This document shows, piece by piece, positions 34,320 to 46,100 of a DNA stretch of 64,000 bases. The translations under genes were made by a program, and so were the position numbers. Positions within the stretch are counted from its first letter, which is position 1; each line of letters opens with the position of its first letter. The notes under the pieces were generated by a model. That model ran no database searches. It had not been told where the DNA came from and saw only the letters and a program-made list of their open reading frames with translations. The DNA is taken from NCBI GenBank assembly GCA_958450365.1, contig CAUEEP010000759.1:1904501-1968500 (forward strand), read 5' to 3'. Source of the stretch: Mesorhabditis belari (lineage: Eukaryota; Nematoda; Chromadorea; Rhabditida; Rhabditidae).

Positions 34320-34440
34320 TTGTTTAATTGTTTTTAATTGTTTTTAATTGTTTTTAATTGTTTTTAATTGAATTTTCTTATTCTTTAACTGTTTTTAATT
34401 GAATTATTATTGGTTTTTAATTGAAATTATTGTTTTATGC
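34320..34440. repeat. TTGTTTTTAA repeat
   Basis: About eight 11-bp copies in AT-rich spacer. Confidence 0.8.
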
Positions 34441-34638
34441 GAGTCACCCTGTATAGCTCAGCGTCAGCTGGGATCAAAATTCCATTCGGTTATAGATTGC
34501 CGTTATAGAATTCCGTTATAGAATGCTGTTATCTAAAGCTTTTCGTTGTAGAGAGAGTATAGCTTAGCGTCAGCTGGGATCAAAATTCCATTCCATTATA
34601 GAGTGCTGTTATAGAATGCCGTTATCTAAAGCTTTTCG

Positions 34639-35094
34639 GGTTCTTTTCCAATATCGGGGGAGCGGAAGGATTATCGGGGGAGCGAAAGGAAAATCGGGGG
34701 AGCAAATTTTGGCAGCGCTACATATGTCCTATTTAAAATTGTGACGAACGGGAGCTTGCTTTGTTGCAAAAAGTTATCGACTCGAATTCCTCTTGAATGC
34801 TTGGGGACCTTTCGCCGTGCACAAGTGTCACATACCCAGCGAAATAGAACTTTTCCCTTTGAGCGGACTTTCGATTCGCCACAGTTGCAAATCCACGACT
34901 GGATGACTCCTTTGGTGACGAAATAATCGATTGCCGTCGATTCCTTGAACGCACAAATATCGGAGAAGCGCATCGTCGTTAAAGTTTTAAAAAAAACGTT
35001 GCAGTTAAAATACAGTCCCGGAAATGCATTTTTCGAGGGGGCAAAATTTGCTCGCCCGATTTTCCTTTCGCTCCCCCGATATTGTAAAAGAACC
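34639..35094. mobile_element. Merlin-like DNA transposon remnant with TIRs and 8-bp target duplication
   Basis: Termini GGTTCTTTTCCAATATCGGG and the reverse complement of GGTTCTTTTACAATATCGGG bound 456 bp. Both sides are flanked by the direct repeat GCTTTTCG (34631-34638 and 35095-35102). An 8-9 bp duplication is the family signature of Merlin/IS1016-type elements, and the inside encodes an ISXO2-like zinc ribbon. It inserted into older repeat DNA carrying GTTGTAGAGAGAGTCGACTG. Confidence 0.8.
34671..35060 (-). pseudogene. N-terminal zinc-ribbon part of an ISXO2/Merlin-like transposase
   Basis: The frame reads an AIDYFVTKGVI segment, then CNC..., then WVCDTCARRK, then a basic stretch ending LQQSKLPFVTIL. 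That is the C-x-C / C-x2-C ribbon and the ...F...SKLPL signature at the start of IS1595/ISXO2-like DDE transposases. The catalytic domain is missing, so it cannot be active. Confidence 0.65.
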
Positions 35095-35667
35095 GCTTTT
35101 CGTTGTAGAGAGAGTCGACTGTACGTCATTTTTGAGTTACTGTAACATTGTCGTATTTGCAAGAAAATTACAGAAGTTACAGGGGGCTAAAGTAAAGGAA
35201 AGTCGAGAACAATCAATTGGAGATGGATCTTTTTCTGAGTTCTCTAGATCTCAGCCCAATGGATTTTCCCGTGTGATCGGTTCTAGAAGTCAAAGCTTGT
35301 TCCATCGAAAACGAAAGAATCACTGTTAAAAGCGTGGGAAGAGCTGCAGCGTATCGCCACTGTTGACGTCGACGACGTTGGAGACGGAACTTGTCAGCTT
35401 TTTTGTCAGCTTAAAAATTAAGCTTTTTTTATCGCTATATCGCTCAAATTTCTATAAGAATTCGAAATCTGAGTGTGCTAGAGGAAATGCGTTTACAAAA
35501 ACGTCCATTCGGCTGTCATTTCACAGAGAAATCGCGGAGAAAATCGAGTAAAAACTGAGGCGGTGATTAGAAAAGTGAAAACGAAAGATTTCCTCTTTCC
35601 TCTTGCCAATTCCATTTCCAATTCCATTCCCTTACACTTTCAAGATATTCAGCTAACAAATTCAGCT

Positions 35668-38600
35668 ATGTATTTCAATTACTTGAAAATCGCAACATTC
35701 CTCTCAATTTTTGGCATCTTTTCAGCGATTTTCACTTTCTATTCCCTTTTCACTGATTTACTCACGGCAAAAAACGAGATTCACAATGATTACTTGGATT
35801 TTGAGGTGAATTAGAATGGTTTTGCTGATTTAAAACCAAAATTTTACCGATTTAAAACAAAATTTTACCGTTTTCTCCAAAAAAAAGCAGTTCTTGCGGT
35901 TTTAAGAGAAACGAAAAGAGAATTGAGTGAAACTAAAACGTTTTTCATTCAAGCTGGATGTCACAGAATCTATCTAAACCGTTTTTTCTCCAAAAAAAGC
36001 AAACTTTTGGCGGTGACCGGACTCGAACCAGCGACCCTCCGCCTGAAAAATCTTTGCTTTACCCACTGCGCCATCAAAAAACTTGCCCATTTTAAGGTGC
36101 TAATAATTACTAAATATTCTGTGCATTCCAGGATTTATGAATAGCATTTTCTTTATCTTTAATTTCCCCTTTTTCAGCTTATTTTTCGTCCATTCTCAGT
36201 TCGCGCAATTTTAAGAGAAACTAAAGGAAATTGAGTGAAACTAAAACGCTTTTCATACAAGCTGGATGTCACAAAATCTTTCTAAACTTTTAGTTCTCTA
36301 GAATAAGCAAAAGTTTTTGTGGTCTAGTGGTTAGTGGGCTTGGCTGTGAGTCTGAGGGTGCTGGTTCGAGTCCGCTCACTGTCGAAACCTTAATACAAAT
36401 CAACAAATCAATTTCCAGATCAAATCCAGAGCCACATTTGCATCAATTCGCGAGATCGTTTCCATCAAATCAAGAGCTGAGCCTTCAGCGAGAATTCAAA
36501 GAGACACATATCCAATCGCGCCAAATTCGAGAAAATGCAAGAATTGTGATCGATCGAGATGTCCAAAAGGACCGCCTGGACCTGATGGAATCCCTGGAGA
36601 TCGGGGAATTGATGGTGGGTTGGATAGGGAGGAATGGAAGGGTCCAATCCATGGCAGAGCCAGGACCAGCCCAGGTCCATAGCTAGATCCAGAGACCAGA
36701 CCAGCCCAGGTCCTTGATCCAGCATTCCTATTTCGAGTAACCCAAAGTATATTGTGACATCCAACTTAGATCTGGCTAAAGTATTAGATTGTCTTACTCT
36801 TGTAGAACAAGAGTTACACGGGCGAGAAGTTTTGCTCAAAAAGTGCTTGACTTCAAAGAGCCCGTATGGCTATTTCGAGTAACCCAAAGTTTAACGTGAT
36901 ATCCAATTTAGATCTAGCTAAAGTATTAGATTATCTTACTCTTCTAGAACAAGAGTTATGTCGCCAAGGAGTTTTGATAGCAAAGTTGGTTAGTTTTCAT
37001 TGAAAATCCAATTCAATATCGACAAAATGAAGGAAGCAGAATATATTCAGACAATAAGCATATGGCATTGCATAATGGCATTGCATACAAAGCTATTTCT
37101 AAACCAGATCAGACACCAATCCTCGATTCTAGGCTATGATGGCCCCGCAGGGACTCCAGGCCATGACGGTCCTCCATCCGTAAGATCCGGCCGTCCACCG
37201 CTTGATTGTATCCAGTGTCCACCAGGTACTCTCCTATTTAGATCCATTCTTCCTCATCTGATATTATCCCTAAGCTTTCAGGACCCCAGGGACTCCCAGG
37301 AGATGACGGTTTAAAGGGAAAAGATGGACCGAGTGGACCGCCGGGAGTCATTGGAATGGTAGGCTAAAGCCGTAAGCTGGAATACTGTAGCTACAGATTA
37401 CTGTAGCTACATTCCAGACTACTGTTACTACAGTATTCTGCCAGCTACCGTAATCTAGAGTTTCTGTATTCTGTCTTTAGTCTGGAAAAGACGGAGACAT
37501 TGGAGAGCCAGGTCCCACTGGAGATGCCGGAGTCCCGGGACCCCCAGGTCAGCCAGGGGAACCTGGGCAACCCGGTGAACACGCATTGCAAAGAGTCGGA
37601 CAAATCGGACTAAAGGGAGAACCGGGAAGCAAGGGATCGCCTGGACCTAAAGGTTAGTGAAACATTCCATCGACTTTTCCACCGTAAATTGGACTCCAAC
37701 GTACGCTGTGACATCCAGAATGAGCAATACTTTTGAAATTTTGGTCCTTTTTACGAGCGAGCACAAACTACACCTCTGAACAGCCAAAGATCAAAGTACA
37801 GTACTAAAAAGTCAGTCAAGGTACATAAATTGGATCCTAAAGTATGCTGTGACATCCAGAATGAGCAATACTTTTGAAATTTTGGTACTTTTCCCTTGTA
37901 AACAGTCATTTAAAGCTTCGATATTCGTATCGATGATATTTATATCGAAAATGTATACATTATTTAGGTGCAAAGGGTTTCCCGGCTTACCCTGGTCAGT
38001 CTGGACCGCCGGGGGCACCTGGACCAAAAGGAGCTCCAGGAATCGATGGAGTCAAGGGAGAACCGGGATATGTCAGTTCTGTACACAGCCAGAGTACAGC
38101 CTCAAATGACTCTAAGCCAAGCTGGGCTCCTGGTAGCACTGTACTTTACTGTACTGTAGTTTACTGTACTGTACTGTACTGTACTGTACTTTCCTAGGAC
38201 ACGAGATTTGCTTGTAGAATTGATGCTCTGAGTGTAGCTCTGGTTTCTTGTCAAATATCAAACTTTTCTTTTTAGCCCGGTCCTCCAGGGTTGCCGGGGC
38301 GTGACGCGAATTATTGTGGTTGTACACAAGTCGAAGAAACTGAAACTGAAACCGAATCGAATGAAGAGAAAAGCGAGGAAAGATACGGAGAAGAGGAGTT
38401 AGTGGAAATGGAAAAAGAGGAAGCACAGGTGGAGGACAACTCTTAGCTATCTATTTTGTGCTCCCACATAAACGCATTCTCTCTGGTGCACTGTACTGTA
38501 CAGTTTGTGGGATGGGTTTCGAAATCCTGGTTTCAAAATCTAATCTTTCCCTAGTCCTCTTGTCAGAGACAAGCTGAAAATTTTGAAATCACTAAAATTG

Positions 38601-40054
38601 AATAAAAATGTGGAGAACTTATAGCGTGACATCCAGATTGGCTTCTAAGTCGAAGCTAGAGTAAGGCACTTGAAAGGAAAGCTACTTAAACCTAGGGTAC
38701 AGTGTATGACAATGTCGATATGCTGAACTTTTCAGCCGACGACACAAAACCCGGAAACGACGACGAATGACATGAAAAAGTTCGTCGAACTGCAAAAGGA
38801 TCTGCAAAGGAAAACGCAGGGAAAGTTGAGGTGAAGCTGGCTTGATTGACAGATAGATAGACAGATAGATTGACAGATTGATAGAAACGATTTGAAAAAA
38901 CGAATCGGGTAATTGAACCCAAAAACCTGATCAGAGATCACTTCGAAACCTGATCAGCGCTTAAAAAGAGTTGGGTAATTGAATCGAGCTCTTCTCGAGT
39001 CTCGAATTCTTTCAGAGCTTTGCTTGACGCCCGTTTGCGAGAGGGTACCGAAGCTCAGTCGAGATTCGGCCAAGAATATGGTCAATCTCAACCCCCATCC
39101 CAGCAATTCTACAATTTCCCCAGCCCTGGCAATTTGAATGTGAAAACCGAGAACTATCGAAATGTGATCGCGAGAAGATCGGTGAGGTTTAGGGCTTTGG
39201 CTTTGGCTAGGCTTGGCTAGGCTTGGCTAGGCTTGGCTAGGCTTGGCTAGGCTTGGCTAGGCTTGGCTAGGCTTGGCTAGGCTTTGGCCTTGGCTAGGCT
39301 TGGCTAGGCTAGGCTTGGCTAGGCTTGGCTAGGCTTGGCTAGGCTTTGGCCTTGGCTAGGCTTGGCTAGGCTAGGCTTGGCTAGGCTTGGCTAGGCTTTG
39401 GCTTTGGCTAATGCCAGCTTATAGATCTAAAGACTAGCTCATAGCCAACTTTAGACACTGCCCATTGCCTCAAGTCAGCCACAACAGAGAGCTCCAAGCG
39501 TCCAAGACACCGCTCAACTCCAAGCCGTTCAATTGGCACAGGTACTGAAAAATCTTGGATCAAATTATTCTAGCTAGCTAGCTATTTTCTTCTAGCTATT
39601 TTCTTACGAACCCAATTCTTTAGGCTCAACGCCAGCTCGCTTATCAACAACAATTGCGAGCCGTTGCACTGGCTGAGTATCAACGATTGACAACTGGCGG
39701 GCAACGAGTGCAACAGGTAAAAAAGCTATTGAACAGTTGAACAGCTTTCTCATCTCATCGCTCGTTTTGTCTCTCGATTTTCTCCGGCTTCGATAACCCA
39801 ATCAAAGCGCAATTTGGTCTCATTTGAGAGCCTGAATTGTCCTCTTTGAAGTTATCTAGAAAACTAAATATCAAATTCTCTCTAGACAAAGTTATGAGCT
39901 TTGTCAAAGGATCAAAAACTCATTTAAAACCATTCAACGAACAAGAAGATCCTCTTCCTTTTCCAGTCTTTACCCCAAACCTACTCACCTCAACAGTACT
40001 CATCGCAACTGAATCGTTATCAGGTAGGATTTCTTTCCGCTATCAGGTAGGATT

Positions 40055-40089
<35 letters not shown>

Positions 40090-40137
40090 AAATTTCCATT
40101 TCAGCCCACACAGCCACTGATGTACTATGGAAAATGA
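35668..40137 (+). CDS. Cuticle collagen with Gln-rich C-terminal extension
   Basis: Fourteen exons in phase: 35668-35805, 36419-36614, 37133-37179, 37216-37225, 37282-37358, 37481-37652, 37968-38071, 38276-38428, 38736-38830, 39016-39181, 39479-39541, 39624-39716, 39967-40023, 40105-40137 (467 aa). Residues 1-46 are the nematode cuticle collagen N-terminal domain with its membrane segment (FLSIFGIFSAIFTFYSLF). A Cys cluster CKNCDRSRCPKGPPGPDG opens the Gly-X-Y region. A break, PPSCPPG, is encoded partly by a 10-nt microexon. A long Gly-X-Y stretch ends PGRDANYCGC, like other cuticle collagens. The unusual part is about 190 further residues, acidic (Glu-rich) then Gln-rich, ending QPLMYYGK. 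A secreted structural role in cuticle is expected. Gene number within the col family cannot be assigned. Its 3' end faces the channel gene, 54 bp from stop to stop. Confidence 0.9.
36011..36080 (-). other. tRNA-like sequence in collagen intron 1
   Basis: Minus strand A box TGGCGCAGTGGG and B box GGTTCGAGTCC at tRNA spacing. The T stem pairs with two G-T pairs, but the acceptor arms do not pair. Close upstream lies CTGGATGTCACA (35954). Confidence 0.45.
36313..36388 (+). other. tRNA-like sequence in collagen intron 1 (opposite strand)
   Basis: A box TGGTCTAGTGG and B box GGTTCGAGTCC, with GTG in the anticodon position region. Acceptor arms do not pair. It sits in a copy of the same roughly 200-bp unit as the previous one (CTGGATGTCACA at 36262), but the tRNA-like part points the other way. 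Ends about 30 bp before exon 2. Confidence 0.45.
36532..36960. repeat. source copy of the duplication found at 30.8 kb
   Basis: From inside collagen exon 2 (36532-36614) through the following intron, the sequence is nearly identical to 30825-31215. The intron part carries GTGACATCCA (36754) and GTGATATCCA (36898). Confidence 0.85.
37690..37890. repeat. two copies of the 142-bp family in a collagen intron
   Basis: GTGACATCCAGAATGAGCAA at 37708 and 37849, 141 bp apart, in the intron between 37652 and 37968. Confidence 0.85.
39188..39412. repeat. 10-bp minisatellite TAGGCTTGGC
   Basis: About twenty decamers filling the intron after exon 39016-39181. It starts within a few bases of the donor. 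Confidence 0.95.
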
Positions 40138-40191
40138 AAGAAATAAAAATGAAAAAAAAAAAAATGAAAAAATGAAACTTTTCTCTCCTTT
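40138..40191. other. 54-bp tail-to-tail junction of collagen and channel genes
   Basis: The collagen stop (40135-40137) is followed by AATAAA at about 40142. The channel stop codon lies at 40192-40194 on the other strand. The two 3' UTRs must overlap, probably including the partner's last exon. Confidence 0.7.
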
Positions 40192-43100
40192 TCACCATAA
40201 CAATATAAAAATTGATAAAAATGACAAAAAAATGAAAAACAAATCGAAATTTAGCAATTTTTCATTTAACGGCAGTTGATTCCATTCTATAATTGAAGTA
40301 GTTTTAAACTTTTAAACTTTTAAACTTTTAAACTTTTAAACTTTTAAACTTTTAAACTTTTAAACTTTTAAACTTTCAAAACAATTACCATTTAAAGTCC
40401 TCCAGATGACCCTTTCTTTACGTTCAATTCGAGCCCTTTCCGCGAGAAAAATTCGTGCCAATTGAAGAAATGAAATCGACAATTGAAGCAGCCAATAGAT
40501 CACTGAAAATCGAAAATTAGTGCACCAGATAGCATGCGTTTACAGGAGTAAAGTTTACAGGAGAAAGTACCCTCAAAAAAACCCGATGAAATATCATCGA
40601 TATCAATGTGAAAGATTTTAACTGATCATTTCCATTAAAAAGTACCAAAATTTTAAAGGCATTGCTCATTCTGGATGTCACAGCGTACGTTGAAGTTCAA
40701 TTTACGTCCTTTGACTGACTTTTTAGTACTGTACTTTGACCTTTGGCTGTTCAGAGATGTTCTTTGTCCTTTCCCGTAAAAAGTATCAAAATTTCAAAAG
40801 TATTGCTCATTCTGGATATCACAGCATACTCTAGCATCCAATTTACGTCCTTTGACTGACTTTTTAGTACTGTACTTTGACCTTTGGCTGTTCAGAGGTG
40901 TCCTTTGTCCTCTCCCGTAAAAAGGACCAAAATTTCAACGCTATTGCTCATTCTGGATGTCACAGCGTACGTTGGAGTCCAATTTACGTACCTTGACTGA
41001 CTTTTTAGTACTGTACTTTGACCTTTGGCTGTTCAGAGGTGTCCTTTGTCCTCTCCCGTAAAAAGGACCAAAATTTCAACGCTATTGCTCATTCTGGATG
41101 TCACAGCGTACGTTGGAGTCCAATTTACGTACTTTGGCCAATTTTTAGTACTGTACTAGCAAGTCTTCGCCGTTTAGTGGTGTACTTTGTGCTTTTACGA
41201 GAAAGCTAAAGAACCCTTCAAAATCCAATCCAAAAAAAAACCCACTTATTCTCGGTAAACTGTCGAAATGAATGGGCAACTCGTCGATCAAATCTCTCAT
41301 GTAGACACCCAAAAGCACGAAATTCATCAATAAAAGTGTTGAAGCCTGGAAAAATCACGTAAAAAAGACCAAAATTCCCCCAGCTCACCTGCAGGAATGG
41401 CATCAACGGAGCGAAAGCCGAGATTAGACCTGAAAATATGGGAATAAGCTCTTCTAAACCTTCTAAACCTTCTAAATCTCTTCTAAATCTTCTAAATCTT
41501 CTAAATCTCTTCTAACTCTAAACTCTTCTTCGTCACCAACTCTTTTACCAAGTTCCAATGTCCATGCCCATTGGAAATTCTTCATTGAAATCTTGTCAGC
41601 TATTGGCTTCTAGCCTTGCCTAATCCTAAGCACTACCTAAGACCGGCACTACTTTATCTTAACAGGCTTTTTTCCAGAGACTTTTCCGAGAGCTGGCTAA
41701 GATCTGGCTAAGGCCAAGGTCAGAACTATAAACTACAAAAATGACGAACTCTCACAGTCAAAGCGCTTCTAATTCACTTCAAATCTCCCGGATTTACATG
41801 ATCTATAGCTCAAAAAATATGGATTTTGATCTGATCTTTTCAAGATCTTTTGAATTCATTAAAGCACAACTATTTGAAGATTTCTCTATTTGAAGAGGTT
41901 ACGATAGGTTTTACTGCCATTTAGTAACCGACCAAAAACGATTGACGGCAAGACGAGTGTGTGGAAGAAATACGGAGCATATCTCGTGAAGTGAACCTCA
42001 TTCAGAGCGACAACCCTAGAAATCAAGCACTAACAGTACAGCACTAACAGTACAGCACTAACAGTATAGCACTAACAGTACAGCACTAACAGTACTCACA
42101 GCTTTAACAGCATTAACAGTACTCACAGCACTAACAGTACAGCACTAACAGCACTAACAGCACTAGCAGTACAGCACTAACAGTATTCACAGCTTTAACA
42201 GCATTAACAGTACTCACAGCACTAACAGTACAGCACTAACAGTACAGCACTAGCAGTACAGCACTAGCAGTACAGCACTAACGGCACTAACAGAACAGCA
42301 CTAACAGTACAGCACTAACAGTATAGCACTAACAGTACAGCACTAACAGTATAGCACTAACAGTACAGCACTAACAGTATAGCACTAACAGTACAGCACT
42401 AACAGCACTAACAGTACTAACAGTACAGCACTAACAGCACTAACAGCTTTCACAGCTTTAACAGCTCTAAAACACTCACATATCAGTCGATTTGTTCCTT
42501 TTCGACACATATTCATTTGTTTCATCATTCTGAAAAAGAAAATATTAGTATCAAAAGTCTTTAAACCCACAAAGTAGACGATTCTCGAAGTAATCTTCTC
42601 CACGTAAAAATCGGCCACATTCGGCTTCGTGTCATTTTTTCGGGTGATCGCATAAACTGAATATTTTTCTACGGTAAAAGAACACAAATGAGAAAATTCT
42701 TAAAAATTCTAATGTACTTTATTGAATTTGAATTTGAATTTGAATTCAAATCGAATTCAAATCAAATTCAAATCAAATCAAATCAAATTCAAATCAAATT
42801 CAAATCAAATTCAAATTCAAATTCAATAAAGTACATCGATCAATAAAGTACATCAATCAAACTCACCAAAGTTCGTCTTGATCTCCTCGGTGAACGTGTT
42901 GGTGAGGTCGATATTTCTGGAAAGGAAAACTAGAAAAGAAAACTAGAAAGGAAAACTAGAAAGGAACTTCAAAATTTGAAACGCTAGGATCACGGTGGTC
43001 ATGAAAGTTGCCACGTTTTAGAGAACGAATTCGAAACAAGGGTGTGCTACTGTAGTATTATGATATTCAGATTATTGTAAGTGTCTTTTTTAAAAGATAT

Positions 43101-46100
43101 TCATCCTATCAAGGGTATTTTGCCCCACTCATTATTCCTCAAATCCGTGATCGGAAAACGGCAAACGTGTGAATCATGTGGGAAACTCGACGCATCAATC
43201 TCACAACCGACTTTGAAATTGAAAGATGGACATGAGAGGATGATGCTTCGCTGAAAATTCACTCTTGACCACAATCCTGACATCTTGAACGAGTTTTCCC
43301 GTTTTAAAGATCCATAACTTTGTCTAGAGGATTATTTTATTCTAAACTTTAGGCTTTAGGCTTTAGGCTTTACGCATAACTTTGTAGAGTAAACTTGAAG
43401 CTTTCCAATGACACCAAGTTTGGACTTGATTGGCTTACGCAATCTCGTGAAAATGGCTGTTAAAGCCTAAAGAAGCCTAAAGTTTAAAGCTTAAAACCTA
43501 AAGCCTAAAGCCCAAAGCCTATAGCCTAAAGCCTAAAGCCTAAAGGCTAAAGCCTAAAGCCTAAAGCCTATAGCCTAAAGCCCAAAGGCTATAGCCTAAA
43601 GCCCAAAGCCTAAAGCCTAAATCCTAAAGCCTAAAGCCTAAAGCCTAAAGCCCAAGTCCTAAATCCTAAAGCCTAAAGCCCAAAGCCTAAAGCCTAAAGC
43701 TTAAAGCCAAAAATTTTTAACCCACATTGTTCGCTGAATCCAGAAACAATTTCACACCACTTTTCGTGAAAGCCCAGATCCCGGCAAGGCCATCAACTCT
43801 GGAAATTAAAAAATCAAGATTTAACATTGCTTATTCTCAAGAATAGCTCGATCTCAAGAAAAGCTTTTCAACTTTCCGCAGCTTACCCATTGAACACCTC
43901 CAGATTCGGACTCCAAACGTTCCACCGGTGCAGGGAGAGATGCTAAAAAGATTGACTAGATTTGAGTAATTGAAACGAAAACAACTCACCGTCACTCCAT
44001 CGTATTTCAATGGATCCCAATAGTAGTTTGGATCGTGCCACATCTGAATTAAAGTGTTTACAGTAAAGCAAAATTCCAGTAAAGTCTCGAAATGGGAAAA
44101 TTCCAACCCGAATCTAATTCCACTTTCGTTTTCTTAGTCGTCTCTTGACCGATTACTCTAAAATTTCGTCTACAAGCAGAGAATGCCAAATTTCTATTTT
44201 AAAAAAAAAAAAATACCGACTGGGGCTACCAGTGGTGAATTTTTCGCATACACGAAATATATCAATCACAATACAACGACACACACAATACTAGGCTATA
44301 TCTTAACTTAACCCACGTCATGACAGACGGCTCCCTAACCCTAAGCTCAATGGGGAACTAAATAGCTTTTTTGGTGGTGAAGGGAAGATGACGATGAAGG
44401 AGTGGCTTGTCACTTTAAAGAACTGGGGCCACAACCACCAGATTGCCCTCCAGAAAACCTCTCAACCCGAAGGGAAAGAAAATCCGAAGGGGGTGACCAT
44501 GTCGCATGTGGGGTTCGAACCCTCGACCTTCCGATTAAGATAAAAGACACTTAACCAGTCAGCCACACGTGCTTGTAAACAAAATTTCAGAAACAATCGG
44601 TCAAGAAACAGCTGAGAAAGTTGGAATTAGGTCCGAGTTGAAATTTTCCCATCTCTAGTCTAGTCTCGAGCGCGGTACTTTCCCACCATGCAAATCCTCC
44701 CAGTCACAAGCATCGTTTGATCGGTTTGATTGAAGGATATGTGATTGACATTGTGCAGGAAGAAGATTATCTAGAAAACCTTAATCTTAAAGATTATCTA
44801 CCGTATTTCTTCGAATAGAAGACCGGGTAAAAGGGCTGCTACACAGGAGTACGCGATGATACTCTTTATCATCGCGTACTCCTGCGTAGCAGCCCTTTTT
44901 ACAAATTTCTTTTCTACATAAAAGCTTTCAATGAAGTGCTATAGAGCTGGAAAGTGCTATAGAGCTGGCTCAAAAATCTGTTAGCTCATGTGATATTTTT
45001 GAGTCATTTTCCAGCCCTATAGCACTTCATTGAAAGCTTTTATGCAGAAAAGAAATTTGTAAAAAGGGCTGCCACGCAGGAGTACGCGATGATACTCTTT
45101 ACCCGGTGTTCTATTCGAAAAAAAACACGGTTTATTTATCTATTAGGTTGATGCATAAGTCTTTTTCATTTTTTTCGTACTTCTGTTAAAAAGTAACAAA
45201 TTCACCAATGAATCTATAGTTTGCTCTATGAAAAAAAAAGTGTTTTTTTGTTCAATTTGCATCTTTTTAAATGAATTTCGGTTCACTTTCAAGCAAATTC
45301 GAGAGTGAAAAACGCCTTTTTCGTAAAAATCTCTAAAAACTCTACGGAAAAATTGGCTGAATGAATTTCTCTGAAATTTTCGCGAAATATCAAACGTTTT
45401 TTTTCTCTATCTTTTATCTATTGACACGAAGATAGGTTTTCTTTAGCTAAGGTGTCTAAAGCGCATCATCGAGTTAGCCCTTTTTGACTACCCGACTTCA
45501 TACTCTCAAGAAAATCCAGGCATTAAATATTTTTAAACCCGTTTTAATGTTATTTTGCAGAAAAATAATTGCTTTTTCTAATGAAATCAACCGTAGTTTA
45601 ATTCGTGCATTTGTTGGCTTGAAACGGCAGACGAAAAGGAACAAAAACACTTATGCATCAACCTATTAGATGAACTAGATGAGGAACTAGATGAACTAGA
45701 TGAAGAACTAGCTGGAGAACTAGATGAAGAATTTGATGAAGAACTAGATGAACTAGATGAAGAACTAGATGGAGAACTAGATGAACTAGATGAAGAACTA
45801 GATGGAGAACTAGATGAACTAGATGGAGAACTAGATGGAGAACTAGATGAACTAGATGAAGAACTAGATTAACAACTAGATGAAGAACCAGATCAACAAC
45901 TAGATCAACAACTTAATGTTATTTTGCACAAAAATAATTGCTTTTTCTAATGAAATCAACCGTAGTTTAATTGGTGCATTTGTTGGCTTGAAACGGCAGA
46001 CGAAAAGGAACGAAAACACTTATGCATCAACCTATTATATTTATCTAAAAAAGTGTCCCATTTCCCGGACTACCATACCATCACTTGTTCTTTGGGACTT

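Noticed and set aside
36011..36388. Functional tRNA genes
   Set aside because: A and B boxes are good, but acceptor stems do not pair in either case, so they were kept only as tRNA-like sequences.
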